DNA from: Sphagnum compactum
Taxonomy: Eukaryota; Bryophyta; Sphagnopsida; Sphagnales
Reading direction: 5' to 3'
Length of the DNA stretch: 64,000 nt
Assembly: GCA_965153455.1 (NCBI GenBank)
Contig: OZ234493.1
Location: 28,324,213 to 28,388,212 of the forward strand
The notes below the pieces were generated by a model that saw only the letters and a list, made by a program, of their open reading frames with translations, was not told the DNA's origin and searched no databases. The position numbers and the translations under genes were made by a program. Shown piece by piece: positions 24,491-36,710 of this stretch. Position 1 is the first letter of the stretch; every line of letters starts with the position of its first letter.

Positions 24491-25479
24491 GCTTCCTTCC
24501 CTTCCTTTGCCTTTGCCCTTTGCCTTTGCCTTGTCCCCATTTCAGAGCTTCATTAATTTCTGCAAAACTCTCAGTCAGTAAAGGCCATCAGGCCATGGTG
24601 AAATGAACCTGCACCTACACTGGTGTAATAACACTTTCTTCACCTTCTTTTTTTCTTTCAACACACAACCCAAACAACCCAAACGGTAAAAAAACAAAGG
24701 AGGCAACAATTAACCACATCACTAATTAAAACCCTAATTAATAAACCCTAAAAAAAATGTTTACCTAATTTGGATTCAAAAACCCTAATTTTGTCTTAGG
24801 GTTCCAGAAACTTCTGATTTTTTTTTTAAAAAACATCCCAAAACAAAAAAACAATTTGGGGTTTTCTATACCAGTGTTGTCCAGTTTGATTTTTAAGGAG
24901 GAATTATGATTCAGTTTTTCAGCTTTTTTTCTTTTCTTTTCTTTTTTTTCTGGTTTTCCTTCCATGGTTTTATAAAATTTGTGATAAAAATTTCAGAAAA
25001 TGTTTTTTTTTCTATACTTTTAAAAACCTTATGCATTGTAATTATTTAGAACCAGATCTGATCTGGTAAGAAAATTATTCTTTTGAAACAACAAGGAATC
25101 TGGAATCTTGAAAAGTGAAGAATTGGGTTGGGAAATGGGGCTAGGGTTTATTTAGGGTTAAGAGACTAGGGTATCAGGGGAGGACCTTGTGAGTCAAAAG
25201 CACATGGGAGAGATGTGCCTTGTTACCACTGGGTAAAAGCATAACTAACCTAATGGGTAGTTAAAAACCAATGTGTGTGTGAAAGCTGGAGACCTAATTA
25301 TACTCTCTAATTACACCTTTCCAATCAAATTATCTGACCATTTCAAGCAACTTACAAGCAGCCCTTGTTTTGTGTACTGGCTATATCCATATATAGCCAA
25401 AAGCCTAAATTATTGGAAATTAAAAGTGCTAAAATAAAGTGCTTTTTGAGATTTCCCATAATCAAATTGTAAAGAAAAG

Positions 25480-25890
25480 TAGTCATATTTCCGTACATGG
25501 TTCAAATATATAGCCAAAAATATAGAAGGATGTTTTTTTTTAATTTTTCACTTTAATATTTAAGTTGTAATCAAATTTGGCTAACTCTTCCTGTGGATCA
25601 TCCCCTACTTTGGCAAAACAAAAAAAACAATGGGTGACAAGTTACAAGATTCCATCATTTCTCATTGATTTTTCTTACAACTTGCAATAAAAAGGTATAG
25701 CCATTAATTATGCAATGAGCACATTTAAACACATTTAAATATAGAACGGATGTTTTTTTAAAAATTTCACTTTCATATTTAGGTTGTAAATCAAAATTTG
25801 GCTATGGATCACACCCCCTACTTTGGCAAAACAAAACAATGGGTGACAACTTACAACTTACAAGTTTCCATCATTTTTCATGATTTCTCT
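25480..25890 (-). repeat. Dispersed repeat family C, two units
   Basis: Units at about 25495-25660 and 25735-25890 share AAATTTGGCTA, TGGATCA, CCCCTACTTTGGCAAAACA and TTACAACTTGCAATAAAA-like sequence. Together they form a direct repeat of about 240 bp spacing. Confidence 0.7.
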
Positions 25891-25977
25891 TACAACTTTG
25901 CAATAAAAGGGTAGATATAGCCATTATGCAATGAGCTTGCTTGCTTGTTTTGGTTTTAGGTTTTGTCTTTTTGGATT

Positions 25978-26017
25978 GAGAGGGAGGGAGGGAGGAAGGG
26001 GGGGGGAAGGGGGGGCC
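25978..26017 (+). other. G-run cluster, potential G-quadruplex
   Basis: Three GGGA units followed by runs of nine and seven G. More than four runs of at least three G with 1-3 nt spacers satisfy the usual G-quadruplex pattern. Confidence 0.6.
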
Positions 26018-26089
26018 CAATTCCTCTCTACTCAAAGTAACCCAACCCCACATCTGGAGCAAGTGACAAGTGAAGGGTGAAAAGCACGA

Positions 26090-26200
26090 GTTGAGATGCT
26101 AATTTCGACACGTGTACAAGTAGAGATGCTGATTTGCATGAGCTCTCCCCTGCCCAATCAGCTGATGTCTCTGACACCTGTCCAATGGCCATCCTGAGTG
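26090..26200. promoter_or_regulatory. G-box island 2
   Basis: CACGTG at 26109-26114 (within GACACGTGTAC), followed by CCAAT at about 26154 and 26184. It is short and GC-richer than its flanks, with no gene start recognised next to it. Confidence 0.4.
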
Positions 26201-26451
26201 CAGGTTTTGGCCGGAGCTGACTAGCCCAGAATTTGAAGTGTCGTGTCTGGATACGGTCTAGTTTTTTTTTCCTTTTTATTGTTGCTGCCATGGGACCCTA
26301 TTTACCACTCATACTAATAATAATAATAATAATAACAATAATATATTCACAACTACTGTATAATAATGGAGTAATTGGTACAGTAAAGATTTTTAGGTAA
26401 TTACTGGAATTACAGGAATTTGAGTGAGGTCCTGACTACCTTGGGTGAACC

Positions 26452-26612
26452 AGTACCCAACCATGGTCCCAAAAAAAAAAAAATCCCAAAATCTCTTTAA
26501 ATAATTTCTAAATATTATAAATATTTCCGGTGCTAATAACTAGACTAAAATCAGGGTCTCGGAGTTCAAATCTAACATTTTTTGGGTTTAATATGGCCTC
26601 TAAGAGTCGGCC
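26452..26612 (+). repeat. Dispersed repeat family D, copy 2
   Basis: Partner of 723-869. It carries a poly-A insertion near the start and ends next to a run of 13 C (about 26611-26623). Confidence 0.65.
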
Positions 26613-26623
26613 CCCCCCCCCCT

Positions 26624-27512
26624 CCACAACCATCGGAAAATCCATAAGAGATAATTTACACTTGAGCAGTTGGGCAATGGTCCATTGAAATCTAAAATTG
26701 CTCATTGCTCCGTAATAATGCCTTGGGCTCTTTGGTTTGGGTCTTGGTTTAGTCAAAGTATCTTAGGGCCAATAGTAAGGTACTTTGAGGCCAATATGGC
26801 CCCTTGTGCCATGGCTAATGGGCTTTTGGCTATGGTCTTATCCAAAAAGTGAGCTACCATTAAAAGACTTCATAGGCAAATGACCTAGAAAGCTCAAATG
26901 TAAACCACCCCTAACCCTCTCAATCTGACCCAGCCTTCCTCTACCTTAGTTTACAAGCACTGACATAATTTGAATATGAGGTTCCCTATATAGATTTGGC
27001 AAGGTTGCTTGCAGAGGAGGCTAGGAGGAAAGATTTATGATTGGTAAGGCATACCTGCAAATACCAAAAGAAAACTTAGGTCAGATGAATGGGGTTTCCA
27101 ATTCAAGGTTCTGACTTTGTTCTCTGTTCATTCAGTCTAGTGGGGTGCATGTGCAGACACTTCAAGTGCTGTGTATAAATAAATAACTGCACTTGATAAT
27201 AACATATTATTATTATATATAGTAAAGGACGTCATGAAGCTTCCCCTTAATAGACAACAAAGGCACACATATGAATAGGAGAGAGTTGCATTTGGTCAGT
27301 ATAGCCCTACAATCTTCACAGAAGCTCAGATCTTGTTTGTCTAGGAAGCATATGGGTTGTGGTCAAAAGACATATGAGACTACAACAAAGTCACACCTCC
27401 TATTGTCCTGGACTAATATTAGCTCTTCCTAAGAACACCCTAACCTATTGGGTTTATTTACTACCCAAGCAATCAGTCAGTAAAAGTCGGGTTCTACTAA
27501 CCAATTGCTTTG
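26624..27512. other. No gene recognised
   Basis: Intergenic DNA. The frames here are at most 82 codons and have no supporting feature. Confidence 0.55.
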
Positions 27513-27680
27513 TCCATCTTAAGTCAAGCGATAGTCGTAGGCCTAGTTACATTCTCACTTCCACCCTTTCAAGACACACCTTATATCACCTCTCGGTTCC
27601 ACCTTAAGTCCCGCGATAGCCATAGGCTTAACTACTTCCTTACTTTCACCCCTTCAGGACACACCTTCTATCGTCACGAT
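27513..27680 (+). repeat. Tandem duplication, unit 86 bp
   Basis: Copies start at 27513 and 27599. Shared blocks include CTTAAGTC, GCGATAG, TAGGC, TTACTTTCACC-like sequence and CAGGACACACCTT-like sequence. Identity is roughly 75-80% by eye. Confidence 0.8.
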
Positions 27681-27699
27681 CGACCTATTGCTGATGATT

Positions 27700-28629
27700 G
27701 ATTGATTTTTGACCTATTGGAGAAATACGATCGACATATTACAAGTCATCAGTTTTTGACATGGAGAGATTTTGACATCTTAGTTTGAGCTAACAAATTC
27801 TTCCTTTTTCTTATTCCTTTGTAATTTTCCAAATCTATGGTGTGTTTATAAATAAAGTTTTGCAGGGTTGCATCAGAATATCTGGATTCTTGTCCTCCCT
27901 ACAAGTTTGGCAGGTTTACATACATATATATATATATAAAAGCCAAGAACAACTTGACTCTACTTGAGGTGATAGTTATTAGTGAGGCCTGGATTTTTTC
28001 TGTGTTCAGAAACACTTGTGGGTTGCCCATAGGAAGCATGACATCCCTAAAATTGCAATAGTGCTCATGAAGTGCCTTCGTTTGACGCTTGTCAATACAA
28101 GGAAGGAATGCTGGTTTAAAAGAAAAGCGAGCAAAACACTGCAAACACCTACCAGCTGAATTTGTTGGGTTCAAGTCAAAAGAACCCCCTTGTTCTTTTA
28201 CCAATTGAAGGAATCCCACACAAAAGGAAAATCAGTACGACAAGAAGAAAATGGAAACTGAGAAAGAACGGCCTAATAAGAATCTTACTAGATTTGCTAA
28301 GGGCAAACTTCTCCAGTACCAAAGGATGATAATTTGTGATTGGAAAAGTTTGTTGCTAGAAAGACGATGAAGGGGAAGGCATCGCTTATAATGAGGGCAA
28401 AGCTCGAGGTACAAGTTAGAAGGTATTGACAATAATGTTTTCCCTTGCATAATGGTCGAAGCCTCAAATGCACTTACACAAACTTTCCCTGCACAACAAT
28501 GACGAATATTTTATGAAAAATATTCTCCATAACTTCTTGCTTTAGGTTTAGAAAATTCTTGACCAAAAAATTATGTTGTTAGAGAGGGGAGTGGGCGGGT
28601 CAGGTGGGGTGGGATTTTTTGTTTTTCCC
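27700..28629. other. No gene recognised
   Basis: The minus-strand frame at 28219-27899 (106 codons) has a balanced composition but no domain I can name and no splice support. It could be a transposon fragment. Confidence 0.5.
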
Positions 28630-28870
28630 CTTGTTCCCAATGTGTTCCCATCAAGTTCCCCAATACATTCTTAATAGCACCTCAGTTTTGTCCCATATTG
28701 TTTGACCAAAGTTCAACTCTAATGTATATACACTGAAAAGGTGGGTCAAGGGAGAGCACATTTGTGCGAGTAGGGATCCAAAGAGGTGGTTAAAGTGGGG
28801 AGTGCACAAAGTTCCAAAAAAATTGATGATGGGCCAATCAATATGATCCCTTCCCATAAAAAAAAAAAAA
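28630..28870 (+). repeat. Dispersed repeat family A, copy 1
   Basis: Matches 57885-58115. Shared blocks are TGTTCCCA, CATCAAGTT, TTTTGTCCC-like sequence, CAACT(C/T)...TGTATAT, AAAAGG(T)GGGTC and GATGGGCCAATCAAT. It ends in a poly-A tract (28858-28871), which could indicate a retroposed element. Confidence 0.75.
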
Positions 28871-29354
28871 TTCTTAAAAAAAAGGTGACTAATTAATATG
28901 AATTACACTATGCTCCTTTGATTCTTAGATATGGATTGGGTCTTTAGAGAGGTAAATATAGAACCCAACCAACATCAAAAGTATAATGCCATTAGTACCT
29001 TCTTACCTTGGCAGCTCTGATACTAATTTATATTTTTTTTTTAAATTGTTGAAATTTAAATAGATACCTTACCCTAACTAAGGTCCAGCTTCGTCATTAA
29101 AATAATCCTCAAAATAGTGAAATGAAATTTTGTGAAAATATGAAGTGGACATGTTGAAAATCCATCATAATTATCAAAAGGCTACATTCTGAATAATAAA
29201 TTTCACTACTCATATCACAATATTATAGTAGACAATGGAAAAATATATAATTTCAAATTTTAAAAATGAAATTCATTTTTTGCAAAAAAAAATAATTATT
29301 CGTTTTGTCAATGTGGAAACTGACCCTAGGTTACAAGTAACGAGGGGGTGTGTC

Positions 29355-29650
29355 CACATTGTGGCGTTGTCATTTACATTAAAAAGTATTTTAAGGCAAA
29401 AGAAGAATTATGGGAAATTCAAATATTTCACCATGCAAAAATATAATCTTCAAAAAAATCCTCTAAAAGAAACCAAAATCCTTCAAGATATTATTTATAA
29501 CTCTATAATAACTAATCTCAAGTTTCAACACAAGCCAAAATATCATCTTCCAAAAATCCTCATATAAAAATAGACCTACTACCTACATAGGGCCTATAAA
29601 ATTCCCTTAAGCTACTATACTGTATAATGAATCTAAACACAATATCCTTG
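29355..29650 (+). repeat. Dispersed repeat family B, copy 3
   Basis: Closest in structure to copy 1 at 2216-2540; both have the CATTTACATTAAAAA-like start and the ACACAATATCCTTG end. The hairpin at 29651 begins exactly where similarity ends. Confidence 0.85.
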
Positions 29651-29727
29651 GGCATGTAATGGACACTAAGAAAGCATTATACATATGAGATGCCTCATAT
29701 GTCTCTTATTGGTGCCCATTACATGCC
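29651..29727. repeat. Small hairpin, MITE- or precursor-like
   Basis: Outer arms GGCATGTAATGGACACTA (29651-29668) and TGGTGCCCATTACATGCC (29710-29727) pair with two mismatches. The inner arms ACATATGAG (29681-29689) and CTCATATGT (29694-29702) pair perfectly around a 4-nt loop. The whole structure spans 77 bp. Confidence 0.8.
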
Positions 29728-29808
29728 TAACATGTGCATAACATGACAAACCATAACAAAATTTGTGTATGGGGCATCATTCATCTTTTCATCAAAAAAA
29801 AAAAAAAA

Positions 29809-29829
29809 CCCTAAACCCTAAACCCTAAA
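29809..29829 (-). repeat. Interstitial telomere-like motif (CCCTAAA)3
   Basis: Three units directly after a poly-A run. Confidence 0.9.
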
Positions 29830-30324
29830 CTCATCTTTCTATCAAAAAATGGATCAGCCCAAGGGCAGACAAGGAAAAAAAAAACAGAACAAAAAAAAGG
29901 AGACCCATGCATGGCTGTTGCAACATCCCCCATCTTAGTAGGGCCTTACCCTTTTAAGAGTCAGGACACCTTTTTGAAAAAGGTGACATTATTTCCCTCC
30001 TTGTTCCAACTTCTACTTTTCAACTTGAGGAGCTAAGCCTAGGGCAGCAGGTACATAAGGATGAATAACAAACAACTTATTCATCCTTTTAAATAACAAT
30101 TTTATTTAATTAATTAAAAAATTATTACTATTATTTTTATTTTTTTTATTTTCTAAATATTATTTTTAATTTATTTTTACCTACCCACCCTTTGCTACCT
30201 ACCCTTTTAAAGTGTGGAATCAATTGCAGAATCTTGCAGTCTGGTTTTTTTTTTTATCCCTCTGTCTGAGATCTCAAGGTAAAAAAGGGAGTGGCAGTAA
30301 AAAAAAAAAATTTAAAAGGTAAAG

Positions 30325-30589
30325 TGACGTCATCATAAACAGAGGCTGAGAGCGCTACTGTGGTTCGACACGTGGCGTTTCGACATGCCAAAAAAAAATG
30401 CCAGTCAGAAAGGGAGAAAAACCATTTGTGGGGGTTTTCTGCAGTCCCAATGTATGGGTGTGACGCTAGGTTTGACACGTGGCAGATACTGGGGCGGGGA
30501 AGGCAGGAAAAAACTCTCGGTCAGACACTTTGTTGCATGGGCTTTTTCTTTTGTAGTGCCGAATGATCATGTGATAGCACTGCCACGTG
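30325..30589. promoter_or_regulatory. bZIP-site island 3 (TGACGTCA plus three ABRE/G-boxes)
   Basis: Palindromic C-box TGACGTCA at 30325-30332, ACACGTGGC at 30368-30376 and again at 30475-30483, and CACGTG at 30584-30589, with extra TGACG cores near 30461 and 30597. ACACGTGGC is the consensus ABRE. The island is GC-richer than its flanks and contains open but unsupported frames (30360-30627). No gene is seen at either side. Confidence 0.55.
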
Positions 30590-30637
30590 TACTGGTTGAC
30601 GCTTTTTATTTATTATTATTTATTTAAAAAATTAGGA

Positions 30638-30865
30638 GGGGGGCAGGTGCATTGTTTAGTGTTAGGTTTGATTGTGAGAAGATCTCTGCATGGGAATTTT
30701 ATTTTATTTTAAATTATTTTTTTGGGGGGGCAGGTGTATTGTTTAGTGTTAGGTTTGATTGTGAGAAGATCTCTGCATGGGAAATTTTTTCTTTTTTTTT
30801 TTCTTTGGGGGGGGGGGGGGGGGCAGGTGTATTGTTTAGGGTTTAGGGTTTAGGGATCTCTGCAT
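30638..30865 (+). repeat. ~85-bp tandem repeat, three units, one altered by telomere repeats
   Basis: Units start at about 30638, 30724 and 30807, each beginning with a G-run and CAGGTG(C/T)ATTGTTTAG. Units 1 and 2 continue TGTTAGGTTTGATTGTGAG and reach GATCTCTGCATG. In unit 3 that middle part is replaced by telomere-like TTTAGGG repeats (30835-30856) before the same ATCTCTGCATG end. Confidence 0.9.
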
Positions 30866-30974
30866 GAGAGAATTTGCCGACAGAAGAAGAAAAAGGTACA
30901 AATTTAGGGATGTGTTTTTTGGGTGCTTAAGTTGTTCAACTGGACAAAGGGGGGCATTCCTTTTTTTTAGGGTT

Positions 30975-31150
30975 TTGTGATGCTACTCAATCAAAATGGT
31001 GATCATCAAGAAAATGATTTTGCCAAATTTGGCTACATACCAGATATGTAGCCAAAAAAAACCCTAAAAAAAGTAGGTTTTTTTAATTTTTTTTTAAAAA
31101 TAAAGAAATTTCTATGTAGAAATTTGGCTACCTGCTAGAACTTATCATAA
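30975..31150 (+). repeat. Dispersed repeat family C
   Basis: Contains TTTTGTGATG, GGTGATCATCAAGAAAAT, CCAAATTTGGCTACATA and a second GGCTACCTGCTAGAACTTAT, as in the copy at 46530. Confidence 0.7.
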
Positions 31151-34100
31151 AAATCTGGTGATTTGAATTACTTTTTCTTCCAAAAATCTAGTGAATTTGA
31201 AGCATTTTTCTCCATGAAAAATCCTTTGTATTGGTTGAATTCAACATTTTATTTTTTATTTTTTTTGCCAGATCAAAATTTGCCCAACATTCAAAGCAAT
31301 AAAAGAAACATTGCATTCCACAAAAGGGCAGGGCAAAACCCAGCACCCAGATTTTGGGACCTTCACCTTCTTGAGTGAGTGAGGGGGTTAATGGCTACAT
31401 TTAACTTGGTAAATGTTAGCTTTGGACTTTTTAGAGGCTAATTTCATGTAAAGACTCGTGCTCAATGAATTCTTTTTATATTTCAAAAGGAACCTTCGGT
31501 TTCAATTCTAACCTTCTTTTTTCTTTTTTATAAATTTATTTTGGATCATTTGGTCTCAAGATTGGTTTTTCGAATTTTTTTAAACCTTTGATTCCAATCA
31601 TTTTCACACAAAAAACAAAAATCTAAGCCAACTTAGTTTAAGATCAAGTTTGATTCCATCTTCATTACACGTAACAATATATATATATATATAGAATTAG
31701 TTTGTTGAACTAGTGCACACAATTCAAAATATAGATTATGTAATATTAATTATGTACAACCAATCAAATGCAATAACTTGTCTCAATGTACGATCAAGTT
31801 ATATATATTTTTATTTTTATTTTTAATTTTTTTTAAGTTGTACTTATTTACCTAAAGAACTTGAACATATTTAAAAATAGAGTAACACCCTTAATTCAAG
31901 TTCTAATTCAATTTTGAAAAGAGGTTGATTGCTTGGTTAAGTTTTAATTATAGTTCCAATAAAACTTGAAACCACTTGTTTGGAATTTTAGAACCTAACT
32001 TATAACCTCGACATGCACTTGCTTAATCCCCAAAGCATGGCAACATTGTTAATTTTACTTTCTAGAAAAGTTTGTAATGTATTTGGAGGATATGTTTAAA
32101 AGCATATTTTTGTGGTTGCAAAATGTTGCCATTTCAAAATATAATATAAATAAATAAAACCACTTGCTACAAAGAGTGGGCATTTCACTTTCCAAAATGC
32201 CCACCTTCCTTTTCTTTTTTTTTCTCCCTAATTGATAACCTAACTCAAGAAAAAAAAATCTCGTAGATTTAAACAATGTAACCCCCTTTAAACATTGATC
32301 CTAAAATAAGTTCCCACCCAAAAGCAAAACTAATTTATTTGAAAAACACCCCATTCGTTGCACATTACCTTACATTTTGGATTCAAAGAATTTCATGTTT
32401 AAATGTTTATAATATTACATAACAACCCACAAAAATTGGGGTTTTGATCAATGTTGGTTGGGTCAAGTCTAAGTTTTAGGTCAAGTTCTAGGTATATGAA
32501 CTAAAGGTTCTAAATATTGTTTAAACTTCCACTAAAACTTGATTGGGCAATCGGCCCTTTTTCAAATTTGAATTAGAACTTGAATTGGGAGTGTTACCCT
32601 ATTTTGAATAGGTTCATGTTCTTTAAACAAATAAAGACATCTTTATTTTTTAAATGAGATATAAATTTGATCCTAAAATTTTGGCAAGTTATTGGTTTGA
32701 TTGGTTGTTCATTATTTAAATTACATAATATCTATCTTGTGGATTATTTTGAGCAAAATAATAATACACAAAATTTTATGTTTAATTGTGTCACATGAGA
32801 TGGAACCAAACCTAATTTTCAATTGAACTGGTCCTAAATTATTTATGAAAATGATTGAAACCAAAAGGTCTTTAAAATCCAAAGAATCGATCACAAGACC
32901 AAATTGAAAATTCTATAAAAAAACAAAAAGAAAGGTTAGAAAGATCAAAGGTTCCTTATCAAGAACTAAACAATACCAATTTTGACAATGGTAATAATAT
33001 AGATCATGGTTCACCCAACACAAAGGGGAAGCATTTGTCATTTAGGACTTTCACAAAGGTGGGAACCCAAATTTTGGGAGCCTCCTATTAACTTTTTCAA
33101 GCACTTCGATGTGTGTTTCACCATCCAAAAACAAAAAGCAATTTTTCCAAACCTCACATTGCACAAAATTGATTATCTAACAACTAGCCCAAAAAAACTA
33201 TTGTATGATTATTTTGTTTCAAAACATGATTCAATTGTGAACTATGGAAACTCATACCCTTTACATATGAATATTATAATACAATTATTGAGGAGATTTC
33301 ATCTCCACAATCTCACAAACATGTTGGTTTGCACAAATATAGTAACATGTCAATTCTTCAAGAGAAAATTCTCTCTCACAAAATTGATAAGAAACAACTT
33401 AATATGTTAGAAAACTTCCTCCATCATTCAACAATGTCTCAATAACTATTGATCCTTGAAGAATTTATAATCTCATTTTCAATTATTAGTATCACGTTGA
33501 TGTCCTAAATTGTTTTCTTCAAGAAGATCGAGAGAAAAAAATTAAGTCATACTTGGCCAAAACTAAATTAATGTCTATATATTAAAACATCTTCACTAAT
33601 AACACTAGCCATAAAAATTTGGATGAAATGTCCTTAAAATAGTCCCTCACTGTGTAATTGATGAACATCTTATTTGTGAGTGGAGATGGGAAAGTAATGA
33701 GCAAGCAATGTTGGATGCAACAATGGACCAAATATCATGTACTTGGGCAGAGATGTTATAAGCATGTTTCAATCTCCAAACCAATTTTTTCTTAATGTTC
33801 CTTGGAATACTACACCTATCACCAAACCCATCCCCATGAATGAACATCAAATTAATTTATTAAAAAATTGATGACCAAATTGCCAAACACCATCCACGAT
33901 CAAAACATGCCCCATGACCAAACATTCAATGAAAGCAAATGATTTTTGACATTTTACAATGTTTTAGCCCAAGATATTATAAATGTGTCATGTCATGGGT
34001 GTGATGAAAGGGACACATCCTTCAAATCAAGAAAGAGAAAAACATTGTTTGACCAAAAGAAATGATAACAACATAAGACTGAAAAAACAACATTTTAAGT

Positions 34101-35279
34101 ATAAAAAAAGGGACATTGCAAGACCAAGAGAGAGAAGATCATCACTCAACTAGGAAAAAGAACATCACTTTGAGTAGGAGAGAAAAAATAGCATTGCAAG
34201 ACTAGAAAGAGAAAAACATGAAAAGAGAAAATCATTGCCATGTGCGCCATGTTTGTCATATTTTATGGATTTCAATGAATGATTCAATTATGGGTTTCCA
34301 TAATTTCTATTGAGAATACTAGTGATGATCAAGGACACCTCATGACATGAAATGCCAACACTTCACAACACAAGCATGGGTGTGTTTGAACAATTAAAGG
34401 GGGATGAATTGAATAAAGTGACAAGAAAGAAAAGAAAATTTCCTTTGTAATGAACAACTGGAACACCTACTTAAAACAAAAGGGTGAACACCACAAGCAA
34501 ACTTGAATAACAACTTGGGCAAGCAACCCAACCACAACACAAAGAAGAGAATAATGCCAACCCATCACCATCAGACAATTCAAGTTTCTCTAAATGTTTG
34601 CCTCCCCATTAACTTAAATGTTGAAGCCCATGGTGTTAGTTAAATTTGAGCCACACACAAACATACAAGAATGGTAAAAAATGGCATGGTTTTGCATTTG
34701 GAAAGTTTTGCAAATTAGGGTAAATAATGTGACATTGATAGCATTGGATTGTTTGTAGGGTGGCAAGTGTATGTTCAAATGTCACAAAATGTGTGAACAT
34801 AATATTTTTCAATGAAATTACTCCCCCCCATTTTTAAAATTCATTTCTTCTTCATTTCTTGACTAATTTGAACCATTTTCATGGCTTGGGGTGTGTTCAA
34901 CAAAATTCTCATCTTTGAACTCCATAGGCAACACAGAAATGTGTGTGGATTTTCAAATTTTTAATACTCTTAAATGTTCGATCATAAGTGGAACTATTGT
35001 GACCTATGATGAAAAAATGAAACATTTTTCATCATTTAGTTTTTTACAATAACATGTAACACAAACTTGGTAAATAGTTCAATACCCAACAACTTCCATT
35101 TAATTCGACAACTTGTTTTGTTATGTGTGGTGTTAAATCATTTGAGGTTTTTTGGTATACACTTCCCAACATTTGTTATCAAACATACCTATATACTAAG
35201 AATATATTTGATTTTATAACAACACCTTGCCCCTAGCATTCCCAAAGTTCAATTTAACAACTACCATGGACATGCACAT
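31151..35279. other. No gene recognised
   Basis: Very AT-rich. It includes a TA microsatellite at 31677-31692. The 134-codon frame at 33006-33410 has no domain or splice sites and a composition like the surroundings. 34000-34250 has recurring GAGAAAAACAT-like phrases. Confidence 0.55.
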
Positions 35280-35830
35280 ATTAACCCCTAGGTAATATAC
35301 TACCTAACCTTTAAGTAGCCTTACGTAGCTTATATAGCCCTATAGTAACCTATGATAACCCCTAAGTAACCTACATAAAACTTAGGGTAACTTACATAAC
35401 CTTTTAGTAGGCTATGTAATCCTTAGGTAACCTACATAGCTCTATAGTAACCTATGATAACCCTTAGGTAGCCTACATAGTCCTATGGTAACTTACAATA
35501 ACCCATAGGTAGCCTACGTAGCGGGTAACTTACAATAACCGATAGGTACGCCTATGTTGTCTCCAAGCCATAAGTAGCCTATTAACCCTTATGTAGGTTT
35601 ATGTTATTTTTAGGTAGGCCTTAGGTAACATAACTAGCCCTTAAGAAGGTATTTATGTAACCTATGCAAACCTTAAATAACTTACGTAACACCTAAAAGG
35701 TAGCTTACAAAGCCCCTAAGGTAGCCTATGGTAACCCCTTAATAGGTTACATAGCCCTTAGGGTAGTATACAATAGCCTTTAAATAGCACAAATAGCCTT
35801 TAAAGTAATTTACGATAACATTTAGATAGT
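35280..35830. repeat. Degenerate short repeats (GTAGCCTACATAGCCCTTA type), block 1
   Basis: Phrases such as GTAACCTA, GTAGCCTA, CATAGCCCT and GATAACCC recur every 15-40 bp with variable spacing, in a CT/AG-poor sequence built almost only from TA, GG and CC steps. No strict unit length. Confidence 0.75.
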
Positions 35831-36339
35831 AAATGTTAAAGAAAAGACAAAAACACGACTTAGAAAAGACTATATGAACTTGATAAACAAAAAAAACTTA
35901 ATAATGAACAAAAATTAGATGATTTTATTTTTTGAATAAGATGTGATGCAAGTTAAACATGAAATGAATTAAGAGTACAAGATCCCAATTTGTGTTGGTG
36001 AAATTAAGGGGTGGTGCCATTTAGACCTCTTTTGATATTATATAATGCAACCTTTAAAAAGATCATCAACTTTTTAGAAAGTTTCGTCAATTAAACCTTC
36101 TATAAGTTTAAAAAATAATTTAATTTTTAGAATTCTATTTAAGAAAAAATTATGGAAGGTTTCACTAACTTTTTTTAAATAATTTTTTTTAATTACATAT
36201 ACTAAAAACCTATAAATTATAATTTAGAAACTTCTTCTAAAAGCTTCAATTAATTTTACATCTTTTAAAAACTTCTAAGCATACTTCTCCAAAATCTTTC
36301 TAAGTTTTTTTAGAAACTTTCCTTATTGTTTATTGTCCA

Positions 36340-36710
36340 TAACAATAGGCGTACTTAATAAGTAGGTAGCATATATAATCTTAAATAGCCTACATGGCCT
36401 CTAGGTAAATTTACATAGTTCTTACGATAGTTTATGATAACTTTTTAAGTAGGCCTACATAGCCTTTGAGGTAGCCCTTAAGTAGGCCTATGTTGTCTTT
36501 AGGTACCTTAGATAACACCTAGGTTATAGGCCTATGTTAGCATTAGGTAAACTTATGTTGATCCTAAGTATGCTTAAATATGTCTAGGTAATGCTTAAGT
36601 AAACCTTAGGCCAACCTAGCTTACTTATGCTTATTTAGGTTAAGGCATGTTAACTAGGGTAGCTTGCCTAACCTAGGCCCTTTCACTTAAACTAATAAGC
36701 TCAGTCACCT
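36340..36710. repeat. Degenerate short repeats, block 2
   Basis: The same phrases as block 1 (GTAGCCTACATGGCC, TAGGTAA, GCCTATGTTG) return after about 500 bp of unrelated AT-rich DNA. Confidence 0.7.
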